This document shows positions 26,704 through 38,379 of a DNA stretch of 64,000 bases, piece by piece; the stretch's first letter is position 1, and every line of letters starts with the position of its first letter. Below the pieces are notes generated by a model. The model saw only the letters and a program-made list of their open reading frames with translations, had not been told where the DNA came from and made no database searches. This DNA comes from Aquila chrysaetos chrysaetos. Its lineage: Eukaryota; Chordata; Aves; Accipitriformes; Accipitridae. The stretch covers positions 30,895,825 to 30,959,824 of the forward strand of contig NC_044018.1 of the NCBI RefSeq assembly GCF_900496995.4. Reading direction: 5' to 3'. The translations under genes were made by a program, and so were the position numbers.

Positions 26704-29700
26704 TTTCAGCAAATCACCTGTGAACTACTGAATTGCCATTTAATCAGGAAAGAAGATTACACCAACCATACCTGGTATGATTTAATCAAGAATTTCCAGC
26801 ACAAATTCAAGCAGAAGGACACAGAGGTTACGTCAGTCAGCCTTAATAGGCTATAGGTAGCAAACAGGGTAGAAATAAAAAAGAATGGAGCATAAGGAAT
26901 CAGAACTATTTGAAGTAACCACAGGGAACCAGGTCCCAATTCTCAAAGGGAGATGGAGAACAGGTCAAGGCAAGAGATGAGACAAGATTCTCAACAAGTA
27001 CGAGTGACAAAAAACCAAACTGAGACCAGCCACGTGTGGAACTTCTCTGCATGCTACCAGCAGGAAAAGGAGCACCAAGACAGAGATTTAGAATTAGCAT
27101 GGGCACTGTTTTGATTTGTAAACAGGCATGTGTTCATCTGCTTTCTGACAAGCAAACCAGGTCCCACAACATACTCCCGCTGCTCCCCATGCAGACAGAG
27201 GAAACCAACTCTTGTGCACACCAATGATTCGGGATATCTGTGGCCTATAGCGTGCTCTCCTTTACAGTATCTGTTCTTCGTAACATCAGTCAGCCTTCTT
27301 CGCACAGCTGGCAAGTAAGGACAGCTCTGCTGTTCCCTGGGTCTTGAAGAAGCAGCCACAACACCATACCAAAGAGCTTCTCCCTACCCCCCACCCTTCC
27401 CTACTGTTAGGGCATAACTCTTCAGCCTATCCTTTGTTTGGTGATAAACAGGTGCCAAAGCTTGCCAATACTTCCAGCTCCCCAAGCAGGTTATCTCCCT
27501 TTACCAAGTCTTCTTTTCAGCACTTCTCTTTGCCAACCCTTTGGGTTCCTTACACTTCTTAAGCTTTGACTTTGCTCCGACAATGAAGACAGCCACTAAT
27601 CTGCACCTACTAAGCAACACACAGAGGATTAACAGCAGCTCTGGATTTTCCAGCTCACGTCGCATATGAATCCTCTTCAGCAGAGTGGTTCAGATTCTAA
27701 TGGATCACTTTGCATGAACAGAGGCCGCAAAAGCAGCGGAAGCTATAATAAACTCAAGGTTTCTCTGTACTCAAAACTACACTGGCATCATTGAGCTCTA
27801 AGAAAAATAAAGCCTGTCCTGGGAAGTTGGAAGCTTGGCACTTCTGCCAGAAGCTTGCTTAGTGTTCCGTGCAGTGAAGCTCATTCTCTTACTACTCCCA
27901 CTACTAAGGCACACCTAGCTGCATTATCAGCATATATGGCTAGAAATACACCTTGTTTTTCCAGACATCTTTTGTCAACACTGAAGCATCACAAAAGTAT
28001 ACAAAGAACAGGCAGAGCTAAAGCAGCTGAAGCAGTTGAGCTCAGCTTTAAGTGCTCAGGAGAAAAGCTAATGCATTTCTGAGCTGATCAGTCTCTACGT
28101 TAAGAAGATACCTACAAGCAACACGTCATTCAGATTGGACCAATGCACTGAGTAGGGTGCTTGGTAGTATCTGCAGGCTGGTAAATCAGCTCCCAGGTAT
28201 AAGAATCAATTCACCCCTCTGAAAAATCCAACACCTGTTTTTGGGCACAAGTACACTATGTGAAACCATCACAGGCAAATCTCAGACAAAAAACATGAGG
28301 GAGGTGGAATGATCATCCATGTAATATTTTAGCTGAGACATAAAACTAGAAACCTATGTGGGGGAATTTTAAATTCCCCAAGAGGTCACAAGTAAAAGTG
28401 TTTAGGAATGAATAGCAAGGATTCTGGTGACACTCCTTCCCACATTTTTTTTATTATTAATTTTTTATTAGGAGCAGGGAGTTGCCTCACAAGGAACACT
28501 TCACAGTGCAGAAGTCTACTGTGTGTAGCACTGCTGAAGGGCAGAAAAGTGCAAGAATGTAAACCTTATGTCCAAATTAAAATTCAAGGCAACATCTAGA
28601 ATGGGTCTGTACAGCCAGCCCTGATGTCCTGACCACTGCCTCTTCATTGCTTTTGATAGATAAGGCAGCTGTAGTACAGGTCAGCCAGGCTCACCAACAT
28701 GTAGCACAGTCACGCTACAGTGAACAGTCACCCTGAGGATGTGTGTGGAACAGGTGAAAACATGGCAGAAAAGAGCATATCCTGGGACAAAGTGAAATAA
28801 GAGGGATCTTACACCAAACCCCATGCAGGACAAATAAGTTGGAGTAAGTCAAAAGGACCCGGCTATAGCAGAAGCAAGTACAGACCCTAGAGAGGAGAGA
28901 GGCAAATAAGGACTTTACCAACAAGTTCAGATTCTCTGTGGCCTAACAAAGAGCTGGAATAGCTGCTCATTTAGGGGACAATCGATAATAGAAGACAGCA
29001 GAAAACCATCGGGGTCTGCAAATCACCCTCAATGAGCCAGTTAGAATGGGCTAGAACCTTGCCCACCATTTAAGGAGCTGGCACAGCCTTTGCACAGCAC
29101 TCCTCCAGATCTGTGGTGCCCTTTTGAAAGGCAAACACCCTCCTATAAGCAGTTTCTGAAAGACAGAGCAACACCAAGCCCTTTATAAAACCAAAGGCCA
29201 GCGCAGCAGCCTAGGCCTGGGCTCAGCTTTCTTGCTCATCTCAAAACAAAGAGGCTAGAAAGAACAATGACTGAAAAGCAGAAGAGGTTGCCATTGATGA
29301 AGGAGGTATTCTAGATCAAACTCTAAAGGAAATGAGGGAAGGGATTAAAAAAAGATTCAGACAACCAGCGACAGAAGAGAGGTAACAATCCACCAGCTAC
29401 ATCTATTTACACACTGTATCAGGAGCTCAGAAGGACAACCTCTCTCAGACCATTTAAAACAGATCAGAGGAGACTAAGTGGTATCAACTCACCTGTGAAG
29501 CTTGCTGCCAGAATACTACACTGGCAGGAGTCAGAGGCAACTTTTGACACTCAGGCAGACAGCCCAAACATCTACAGGTACCCAAAAAAGCCCAGTGATG
29601 ATTTAAATGTGTCACAGGGCAGAGAACACAGAATAACAAGGAACAAAACAACCCTTGCATGTATCCCATTAGTGACCTACACAGAGCCTTTGAAATCCCT

Positions 29701-30558
29701 CCTAAACGTGCTCCAACCAAGCCAGAAGACAACTAACCCTCCAACATTTTCACTCCTGTTGTTACACCCAGAAGGGCCCCAGAAGTCCCATACGTTTCTA
29801 GGAAAGCGTTTCAAAGCAAAGACGTTGTCTGTAAGGATACCAGAAAACCTTACTGCACTTCCCAGGCGCTAGAATGGATGCCCGGCCATCAACGAGGTGA
29901 GGCCTCCTCTCCCACCTGTTGCTCCCCTTCCTCCTTAGCCTCTTGCGAGTGCTGCACCGCACACAGAAAGCTGGGGAACGAGGCAGCCACAGCAAGCTCA
30001 GGCACTTCCAGATCGCGCAGGGATGCCCCTCGTATCCGGGCCAGCCAGAGGTGCACAGGGCAGGGGAACACCCAGCCACCATGTGCTCCGCAAACTTGCC
30101 GAGGCAACCGGCCCGCTGCAAACCCCTCCCCGCACCAACACCACAGCGAGCCTCCCAAGCCCCGGCGGCCAGCAACGCCTGGAGATGGCAGAGATCCAGC
30201 CGGACACCGCCGCCGAGCGCTCCACCGACAGCGGCAGCCCGGGAGTCGGACACCGCCTCCGGGCGCGCCCCACCGACCCGCGGGGGGGGGGGGGGGGGGG
30301 GGCAGGAGCCCAGGGGCACGCCAGAGCCGGGACCGCGGCCCCCCGCAGGGACGGGGGAAGCAACGGGGCGCGGGGAAGACCTCGCAGGCGGGTTCCCCAC
30401 GGGCGGCGCATCCCCGCCCGGCTCCGGGGGCGCCGCCGACCGCGCCGCCGGCCCCGAGTCCCCCCAGGCCCGGCCCCGCCTCGGCCCGGCTCGGGCTCGG
30501 GCTCGGACCCCGGCCCACCACCGCGCCCGGCCCTCGCCCCCGGCGGCGCAGCACTTAC

Positions 30559-30880
30559 CGGGCCGGGCCGGGCCCTGCGCCGCGGGGCCGCCGCCGCCGC
30601 CGCCACCACCACCACCCCGGGCCGGGCCGGGCCTGGGCCAGCGCGGGCCGCCCGGGCGGGGCGACGGAGACGGCGGGCGGACGGGGGGACAGGACGGGGA
30701 GGGGGGTGACGGGGGGGGGGGGGGGGACCGGGATGGCCGGAACGGGGAGAAAAGGGGAAAGAAACAGAAAAAAAAAAGGGGGGGGGGGGGGGAAGAAGCG
30801 GCGGGCCCCTCCCCCGGCGGCCGTGCGCGCTGCGTCACTGCCCCGTGCGCCTCGCGTCACCATACCGCGCCCGCCGTGCT
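30559..30880 (-). other. R3HDM2: Candidate non-coding first exon of R3HDM2
   Basis: Reading the - strand, a consensus splice donor (CCG|GTAAGTGC) sits at 30,558-30,557, so an exon would end at 30,559. The 5' end is not determinable; I place it loosely below the X-box/CREB-type motifs near 30,830-30,900. The exon would be extremely GC-rich and contain C homopolymers in the RNA sense. R3HDM2 encodes an R3H- and SUZ-domain nucleic-acid-binding protein in mammals and has non-coding 5' exons, which fits the absence of a convincing coding frame. The gene name comes from synteny only. Transcript data would be needed to fix the start site. Confidence 0.45.
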
Positions 30881-30884
30881 GCCC

Positions 30885-30898
30885 GTTGTCGTAGCAAC
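30885..30898. promoter_or_regulatory. X-box-like motif (RFX-type)
   Basis: GTTGTC-GT-AGCAAC fits the RFX X-box pattern GYTRYC-N(1-3)-RRNAAC on both half-sites with a 2-base spacer. It lies in the CpG island, just upstream of the presumed R3HDM2 start. Function is inferred from the motif alone. Confidence 0.4.
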
Positions 30899-31494
30899 CG
30901 CCCGGACGCGGCGCCGTGGAAGGCTGGCGGGACGCAGCAGCGCCCCCCGGCGCGGTGGAGGGCGCAGCGGGGAGCAGAGACACTACCGCCGCTTGGGGGC
31001 GGAGCCGGGCCGCGGCACCGCCTTCATGGGGCGGGGCGGGGGCACGGCGCCAGTCTCCACCCCCTGTGGCCCTGCCCTCCAGCGCGCAGCGCGTGGGTTA
31101 CCGGCTCCGTCCGGGGGGGGGGCCGCCCCCGCCCCCGGGGATTCCCCATCTCCCGGTGGGGCCCCGCACCGCTCCGCACCATGGCGGGGCCCTGGGCGCT
31201 CCCCGTCGCCCCGGGGACTCACGCCGCACGCGGAGACCCCCGCCGTCTGCCTGGGCCCCCACCCCTGGAGTGGGCAGCGGGGTGGGACCGGGGTAGCCTC
31301 CCTTGGCCGGAGCGGGTTGCCCGGGGCCGAGCCCCAGCCCCCGGGCAGCCTCTACCGAGCGGGCAGCCCCGGGCCGAGCCCCCCCCCCCCCCCCACCCCG
31401 AGCAAGGAGCGCCATCCGTCCGGGTCCACCTTAACCCGGGGCAAGCTGTGCCGCTGCTGCCCCGTGCCCCGGAGAGGCTCCTGCGGGATCACAG

Positions 31495-31545
31495 GGGCGT
31501 TTATCTTGCCCGGGATCAGCCAATATTTGTGGCCACGTCAGGAGA
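31495..31545 (+). promoter_or_regulatory. INHBC: Candidate INHBC proximal promoter motifs
   Basis: Within 50 bases there is a TTATCT GATA-type element (31,501-31,506), a CCAAT box (31,520-31,524) and an ACGTCA CRE half-site (31,535-31,540). This block lies 175-215 bases upstream of the INHBC ATG, just past the edge of the CpG island, which is where a proximal promoter is expected. No TATA box is seen. The start site is not defined. Confidence is limited because each motif is short. Confidence 0.4.
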
Positions 31546-31715
31546 ACGAGCCCTTCCTCACTCTCTGCTCCTGCGGAGTCCGGCGCTGCTGTCCTGCTGC
31601 CACGCTCTGCTCTCCCAGCCCCAGCGCTGCTGTCCCGATTTGACTTCGGCTTATCGGGCAGTTGGAGGATCACTGTTTGCCAAGACCCCCAAGCTGTCAC
31701 CTCCTGGCACTGGAG

Positions 31716-34403
31716 ATGACAGCCACTGTGGCTTTCCTGCTCCTGAGCCTTCTGAGGATGGCGGCTCCCAAGGGAGCGTGGTGCCCAGCCTGTGGGCTGG
31801 CAGCCCTGGCCCCCACCACGCGGCGGGACGTCCTCATCGCGCTGGCAAAGCAGAGCATCCTCTCCAAACTCCGCTTGCCAGACAGGCCCAACATCACTCA
31901 GCCCACGTCCAGGGGGGCCCTGCTGACCGCTCTCCACAGGATGCGTGCACAGCGCATGGACACGGCAGTCTCCCCTGGGATGCCCCATGGCAGCAGCATC
32001 CCACACCTGCGTCCTGGGATAGGCCTGCAGGAATATGAGATCTTGAGTTTTGCTGAATCAGGTCTGTACAGATCCTGCATCCCATGGGCATGGTGGGATG
32101 GGCCCTGAGGTGGGGGATGGCACAGAGGGAAGGAAGGTCTTGCCTGTGGGAAGGTGGTGAGAGGTTTCCTCCTCTGCACAGGCATTTCAAACGCTCTGCA
32201 CAGGGGCATCCCGCTCCTGCAAGCAATGCCAGGCTACGCACCAGGCCAGTGGGCACACTGCTGCTGGAAGAACTGGCAATGAGAGGTTCCGTATCCAGAA
32301 CCCTTGCATCCATGTCCTGAGCTTACCCCAACCGGCAGCCCCTCACCATGGACAGGGGAAGCACTACTGAGGCTCTGGGGCCCCTCTCATTTATGTATTA
32401 CATGTGGGGGCAAGGGGGTGGGTGCAGGAGCAAAGATGGACTGCTGTATCGTGTGAATTTGTTGTCCATTTCTGTTGAACCCTCCCCACTTGTGCTAGAG
32501 GTGGAGGGGTCAGATGGCCATGTTTTTCAAAACATGATTTTAAGCCTAGACTCCCCATCAGCTTGCAGTGCGTGGGCATAGGTCTCTCAAGTCCATCTGC
32601 TCCCTGCACTCAGCTGTGTCTCCACTTCCTACCCAGAGTGGTGGGCTGCCACATTTCACTCCAGAATCAGCTGTGTTCCTGGGAGGAGAGAGCTCCGCAA
32701 AAGGTACTCAGGGGTCCTGACAAGTATCACTGGATAAACAAGGTCCGGTACCCCCCACTTCTCCCAGGCAAATGCAGCCGCCTTTGGAAAGAAGCAGAAT
32801 CACCGCCCCATCCTGCAGAACATCATTCTGCACCGTCACTCTGCCCAGCCCAAACTGCTGCTTGGTGAGGTGTGGGATACACATACTCCGCTTGCACGCC
32901 TTTAAGCGGTTTGCATGGCTGCTGTGGGATAGCGAGGGTTTGCCATGTCCTTGAAGACCTCTGGGAACAATGCTCCTCCACAGTACACTGTGTTCCCATA
33001 CATGAGGACAATGGGGAGTTGTCTCCTGGCTTGGTGGAGTGTCTGCTGGAAGCGGAAGAGCCGGCGTGAGCCACGGGCATGAGCCCAGTCTCTCGCCCTG
33101 CTGCGCTGTGCCAGACCACAGAGGAGGGGGGTTGTGTCCTCACGGGCAGAACTGTGCCAAGGAGGCCAGTGCTGCTCTCATGGTCCCCATCAGCCCTTCC
33201 TTCGCAAGGAGGAGAGGCAGCTCTGCAGCCTCAGCAGCAGCAAGGGTGGGACATGCTGGAGCGATGTCAGGTGATGGTTCCACCCATGGAAAGCAGAGGT
33301 AATCCTGGAGGTGCAAATCAGTGTGACTGCCTTAAATCCAAGGCTGGTTTACGCAGCCATATGACCCGCTCCAAAACCCTCCAGCAGCTTCACTGACAAG
33401 GGGGATATCAGGCCAGAGGAGGTGGAACCAAGCCGGGTCGCTGCATTCAGCACCGGGCCCAGATGCTGCTGCTTTAGAGCGGCATAAGGAGGAGCGGCAG
33501 TGGTGCAGGAAAGTGGGGGCCCCTCGGTGCCTGTATGTACTGCACCCTGCTCCCTGGTTTGGATATACATCACATTTGCTCTGACTCAGTGGCCCCCGGC
33601 CAGAGGAGCCCTCCACCTCCTCCCTTCACCTCCTGACTCCGCTTTCGGTTCTGTGCACAGGGTCCTCCACCTCCCGCAGTGTTCACCTGCATTTCCGCTT
33701 CACCCAGGAGCTGGCTGGGAGCACTGAAATCCTGCAAGCCACCCTCTACCTGTTTTGGGCAGTCCCTGGCCCCGGGATGCATCCTGTCACCATCAGACTC
33801 TTGCAGCCAGACCCGACGGGGCTGAACATGACCGTGGCCAGCGAGACACGGCTGGAGGTGCAGAGGGCTGGTTGGGCCACACTGGATGTGGGCCGAGCTG
33901 TCCAGAGCCTCTTTGGCCAAGGGAGCCAGAGGCTCACTGTGGAGCTGGAGGTGGCGGAGGACTGGGGGTCTCCCCTCCTGGCTGGCCGCGGTGATTCCCA
34001 CTGGCCATTTGTGGCAGCCCAGGCTCGGGCCAGGACACCTCACCGGGTCCAGCGGCGCGGCATTGATTGCAGTGGGGACTCTCAGATGTGCTGCCGCCAG
34101 GAATTCTTTGTGGACTTCAAGGAGATTGGCTGGGAGGACTGGATCATCCAGCCGGAGGGATATCACATGAACTACTGCGCGGGGCTCTGCCCTCTACACA
34201 TGGCTGGCATCCCTGGTCTCGCTGCCTCCTTCCACACGGCTGTCCTCAACCTCATCAAAGCCAACAACGCGAACGCAGCTGTGGACTCCTGCTGCGTGCC
34301 CACACAGCGTCGCCCCCTCTCTCTGCTCTACTATGACCGGGACAGCAACATCGTCAAGACCGACATCCCCGACATGATTGTTGATGCCTGCGGTTGTACC
34401 TGA
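31716..34403 (+). CDS. INHBC: Inhibin/activin beta C chain precursor (2 exons)
   Basis: CDS is 31,716-32,061 joined to 33,661-34,403, encoding 362 residues (human 352). The phase-1 intron has a CAG|GTCTGT donor and a pyrimidine-rich ...GCACAG acceptor. The ATG is chosen because it opens a signal peptide (MTATVAFLLLSLL) and the CPAC motif (C23, C26) follows, as in mammalian beta C. The next in-frame upstream candidate is only a TTG. The prodomain has N-glycosylation sequons at N59 and N171. A convertase site RVQRR (244-248) precedes a 114-residue mature domain from G249 (genomic 34,059). That domain has nine cysteines in TGF-beta cystine-knot spacing and the beta C-type RGIDC, MCCRQEFFVDF and DWIIQPEGY blocks. 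The family forms secreted disulphide-linked activin dimers. In mammals beta C is mainly hepatic and can form heterodimers with other beta chains. INHBE lies 7.5 kb downstream in the same orientation. Confidence 0.96.
32062..33660 (+). other. INHBC: INHBC intron 1
   Basis: This 1,599-base intron separates the signal-peptide/N-terminal prodomain exon from the exon with the rest of the precursor. I see no coding sequence, repeat or RNA gene inside. The two-exon, phase-1 structure is the same as in INHBE. Confidence 0.92.
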
Positions 34404-35055
34404 CCAGCTGCCTGAGGAGGCAGGAGGGCAGGACCTGTGCTGTGCAGGGCTGCCCTCCTCCCAGCCCCTCCCTGGCAGTGCGAGACCCGGCGAGCTGCTG
34501 AGAGATGGGAACCCTGCCAAGGTGCTTTCTCCTCCTGAGGCTGAAGCATCAAGGGCGATGCTGAATCTGCAAGTCCTCTCTTCCTTCACCTCCCACACGG
34601 CTCTTTTCCCCCTTCAGATCTGCCCGTGGCTTCCTCTCTGCCCATGAGCCACGGCCCGCAAACCCGGCTCCTGATGGACACCAGGAGGGTCCTTCCACCT
34701 CCAGGACTCTGCAGGGCACAACTCCCTGGGTGGCTCAGGGCAGCCCCGGCTCGCCCTGCTGCTGGTCCCAGACCAAGGCCATGGGGCAGCCCTCCATGCT
34801 GCAACACGAACATGTGCTCTTCAGGTAACAGGTCCCAGCAGCGGCCACCTCAGGCTGCTGGGGGAGATAGAAGCTGAAAAGATGCTGGGGGATGGCTAGG
34901 CCAGAGGGGAGAGGGCCGTCCACGGGGCCCCACTCCTCAGCTGGACATGAGGTTGAGGCGGGTGAGGAAGGGGTAATTGATCCCAGTGGGAGGAAGGTGT
35001 CTCCCTCTCCAAGCATCCTAGCTACCTGGTATTCAATAAAAGACTCCCAGATGTC
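34404..35055 (+). other. INHBC: INHBC 3' UTR
   Basis: This is about 650 bases from the TGA to the first canonical AATAAA (35,035-35,040). A TG-rich stretch (35,055-35,092) follows and could act as the downstream cleavage element. The exact cleavage position is inferred. Confidence 0.75.
35035..35040 (+). terminator. INHBC: INHBC poly(A) signal
   Basis: Canonical AATAAA, the first one after the INHBC stop codon, followed within about 20 bases by TG-rich sequence. Confidence 0.8.
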
Positions 35056-35092
35056 ATGTGCACACATGTATGTACGTGTACACATAGGTGTG

Positions 35093-38000
35093 CCCTGTCA
35101 TTAGCCAGCACATCTTCCACCTCTCCCCAAGGTGCAAGGTGGTGGATGTGTCCTAGCACAGACAGCCCCAAGATGGCACAGAACTGACCCACTCTGCTAT
35201 GTGCAGTCCTCTTCTAACCATCGACTTGATTATAAAACTCAGGCAGCGGGGTTGGGCATCCACCACCAGGACGCTCTGTGCCCAAAGACTGCAGTGCTGC
35301 TGGCCCCCACGGCTCTCATGCTGTCTGCCCCTTGGCTGCCTTTCCTGGGGGGATGTGGAGCCCCTGACTTGTCTCAACCAGATCCAGGGCATGGCATGGG
35401 AGCCCCCAGACACAGGGGGCTTGTGATTTCCACCAGGGAAGGCACCGTTCTTTGGTTGGGCCAAATTTTCCATTCCACCAAAACCATCTGTATTTGGCCA
35501 TTCTTGTCCCAAGTCAGGACAAAACTGAGCAACTCTTCTCCCTTTTCAAGTGGACAGAGACTGCCAGGCAAGACCACCAAAGCCAGGGTGCCCAGGACAC
35601 CCACCCTTGGCTACAACCCCACACCAGCTCCCTCACTGGGGAGCAACCTCTTGGCACATCTCTGGACCATGGCCTGGAGCAGCTGCCCCCTTCGCTGCCC
35701 CTTGCCAGCCTGGCTGGTTGGCAAAGTGGGGTAAGTCAGTGCCGTGAGAGCTGGGGGCAAAGGGCAGCTCTGACACATCAGCCCCATTACATAATCTCGT
35801 GTCAGGGTTTCCTCACTGCTTCCCACATGTCCCCCATGTGTGAGGGCTGAGAAAGCAGGGAGAGGGTGCTGGGGGTGGGAGAGGAAGGTTCACAAGGGGA
35901 ACTCCTGGGGCAGTCCCCCCAAGATGCATGCAGCTGGCTGGGGTGGAGCTGGGTGACTGCAGTCCCATGGTCCACCCTACAAACACTGACAACCCCACCC
36001 CAGAGGCTGGAGACAGAGCTGAACCGGGTGGGAAGAGGGTTGGCAGAGGGAGGGGAGTAGTGTCAGACCCTGTCCCCATCTGGCTTGAAGGACGGCTTTA
36101 CACCTGCTGTCCCACTCCAGGATCAGGCAAGGGTGGTCGGAGCCATGAGCAGCTCTGGCTGGATTGGGGCCAGGATGCACATTGGACCTGTGGTACCTTG
36201 AGCAGGGATGGAACAGCCACTAGCAGGAGACAGTGTTTGCCCACATTGCATATGTCCTGAGGCAGGTGCTCCTACTGAGCCTTGCTGGAGTGGGGACCCA
36301 CATCTCCCCATCAGGTCACAGCAGGCACCGTGCTGAGATCCAGTCTTCCAGGCTCTGGTGCCTCCAGGACTCAGACCTGAAGGGTTCCTACTGACCCAGC
36401 TGGTGCACAGGCAGGGTGGAAGACTCGGGGATCGATACTGTCTGGGACCCAAGGCCACTTGCGCAAACCCAAAGAGGGTTTGGTGTTTGTTTTTTTTTCT
36501 GTTTTTTTCCCTTCTTTTTCCAAAGCCTCTTTTCACTGTCTGTATTTATTGAACAAACAGCTTTCCTGGGGCCAGTGCTGAGGTCTCTAGGCTGCAGCAG
36601 GCATGGGCAGAAAGGGGCCAAATGAAGGTGCAGAGGAGCTGTTGGCTGGGCCCTGTGGCCCTATAGATGCCTCGGCTCAAGCCCAAGACCCTAAGCTGAG
36701 GCATCTTTAGGTGCCACAAGCCCTCGAGCAGGGCTGGGATGCCCCCAGTTCCCCTTCTTGGCCCTGCAGCACTCCTGCCAGGCACTTCCCCTGCTCTCCG
36801 CGGGGGTCAGAGCAGAGTGGGGCTGGCTCCACAGCCTCTGCACGGCACAGGTGCCTTGCCTGAAACAGCCCCCTCTCGCTACCTGCTCCCCAGACCCCAG
36901 CTCTGCCCTTTGCTGGGCTGCACATGCGCTCTCTGGACACCACAGGACACACAGCAGGCTCTGCCCACCAGCCCTGCAGGGACACTGCACCCGGCCCTCA
37001 GGCACAGGGATGGGGGGCATCTCCCAGTCCAGAGCTCCGTCGACCTATGAGTTGTCACCGTGTTGCCTTCTGTCGCCTGGGCTGTGGCACGGCCAGCCTA
37101 AGCCCCACAGGGCAGCTGCATCCCAATGGACATGAAGGTCCTGCTGATTTGGGGTGCCTGGGTTAGCAGCAGCTCCCCCAGGAGGGGTCCCAGTCTTTAA
37201 GGACCCTCCCTGTCCCTGGCAGCTTGAGATTAGGGCAGAACACATTGTCCTGGGTGTTTGCCAACCACCTGAAAACGTGCCTTTTCTGGTGCCTTCAGGT
37301 CAGAGGTTCCCGAGATAAGCAGGGTCCAGGGTCCCGCAACACAGGCTCTCCTCTCCACACATGTGGCTTGTTCCACTCCCGCGGCAAACAGGATGCCTGG
37401 GTACAGCCTACAGCCCCTTCCCCACTTGCAGCATGGGGCAAGTGTGACCAAGTTTCAGGAATCCCACGGTGGTACTCCCACCTGGGGAACACCACAGGGT
37501 GATCCCCTGGAGCCAGGCACAGCCCCCTCCCTGCCTGCCATGGGGCTGGCACGGGGCAGGGGCTCATGGCAGGCAGGGGCCCCCAGCACACACAAGGACC
37601 CGCTCAGCCCCCACAGATGGTGGCCCAGGCAGGAGCTGTGTATTTATAGCCCTAACAAGCTGCATGTGGAAAAGTGACTATGCGGGCTTCACCACAGCCC
37701 TGGCTTATTTTGCAAGTCTTCTCCCTCATCAGCGAAAGTAACCTTGGTTTAAGTGTGATAGCAGAGTATCAAGTCAGGCTCTTCAGGGAGCAGAACAGGA
37801 AACCTGAAAGCAGCAGGGTGCTACCTCCTGCTGGGCATCCACTCCTTTGCTGGTGGGAAAAGAGAGGGGAGGAGGGTGGTGTTCACATTGGTGTCCCCTC
37901 TCCCCCTGCTGTGACACTGCCCTTTTGCTGGGGTCCCCTGTTCGCTCAGGGGGCTTTGGAGGGGGTGTCTCAGGCAGGCGTGCGCGGCTGCCGTAAGATA

Positions 38001-38370
38001 CTGCCGCTCTGGTCCCACTGGGACCAGTAAGTCTGGCAGGGAGCCTGCCCCGCAGTCCCCCCAGCCTGGCCCAGCACAGGAGATGCCACGCAGACAGCAT
38101 TGACCCAGCACTTGGGCTGTGCCAGATCTGACACAGAGGGGAACGCAGGGCTGCACGAGGTGCTGTCCCCTTGGCCTCTGCTCCGGGAGAGGACAGGGAT
38201 GTGCAGCTGCTGCCGGTGGCTCCTGGAAGGAGCCTTTGCCAGTATCAACAGACCCCGAAGCAAAGGTCCAAGCGCGGTGTGCCAGGGTGTCCCTTGGCAG
38301 GGGTTGGCTCTCAGGGGAGGGGTGGGAATTCCTGAAAGCCCCCGGTGTTGCCTCGAAAAGGGTTAATTTT
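35093..38370. other. Intergenic, INHBC to orphan CpG island
   Basis: No recognisable gene. It contains a polypyrimidine tract at 36,488-36,530 and an inverted repeat at 37,529-37,578 (listed separately). Open frames on both strands are short and resemble no known protein. Confidence 0.7.
37529..37578. repeat. Inverted repeat, 14-bp perfect arms
   Basis: CCCTGCCTGCCATG (37,529-37,542) is followed after 22 bases by its exact reverse complement (37,565-37,578). The RNA could fold into a hairpin, but a 14-bp stem is shorter than a typical microRNA precursor. Confidence 0.85.
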
Positions 38371-38379
38371 TAATTTTCA

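Larger units (their letters stand above)
1..29900 (-). other. R3HDM2: Presumed first intron(s) of R3HDM2 (non-coding)
   Basis: This is about 30 kb of visibly AT-richer DNA than the rest of the window. I find no ORF on either strand that I recognise as a protein, and nothing like the N-terminus or R3H domain of R3HDM2. Open frames here are all under about 140 codons, as chance would give. The assignment as intron on the - strand is inferred from the conserved vertebrate order R3HDM2-INHBC-INHBE-GLI1 and from the CpG-island exon at its right edge. Contents I can see are short simple repeats, poly-A runs and one CR1 fragment. Conserved non-coding elements may exist but cannot be judged from one sequence. 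Confidence 0.5.
30140..31460. promoter_or_regulatory. CpG island, divergent R3HDM2/INHBC promoter region
   Basis: The sequence changes here from AT-leaning to extremely GC-rich, with dense CpG dinucleotides. The island contains GC boxes (the GGGGCGGGGCGGGG stretch near 31,026) and two TGACGC-type CREB/ATF half-sites read on the - strand (within 30,831-30,840 and 30,853-30,860). It also has an X-box-like motif at 30,885-30,898. Several long G or C homopolymers (30,282-30,302, 30,711-30,726, 30,778-30,792, 31,379-31,394) interrupt it. Orientation is inferred: a - strand splice donor lies inside at 30,557-30,558, and INHBC starts 250 bases to the right on the + strand. It therefore probably serves R3HDM2 and abuts the INHBC promoter. 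Confidence 0.8.

Noticed and set aside
28361-28379. Short palindrome GGGGAATTT-T-AAATTCCCC
   Set aside because: Arms of 9 bp are common by chance in a 64-kb window and no function is evident.
1-29900. R3HDM2 coding exons
   Set aside because: I looked for the R3HDM2 N-terminus and R3H-domain blocks on the - strand and found none. The coding part must lie left of the window if the synteny inference is right.
29798-30838. Long - strand open frame (346 codons) at the presumed R3HDM2 exon
   Set aside because: Proline/glycine/arginine-rich and unlike R3HDM2. It also reads through the good splice donor at 30,557-30,558.
29919-31643. Long + strand open frame (574 codons) across the R3HDM2/INHBC island
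   Set aside because: Low-complexity translation of GC-rich DNA and homopolymers, with overlapping open frames on both strands. It shows no conserved domain.
36488-36560. T-rich tract resembling a retroposon tail or 3' end
   Set aside because: It is a mixed polypyrimidine tract with no poly(A) signal, target-site duplication or recognisable body next to it.
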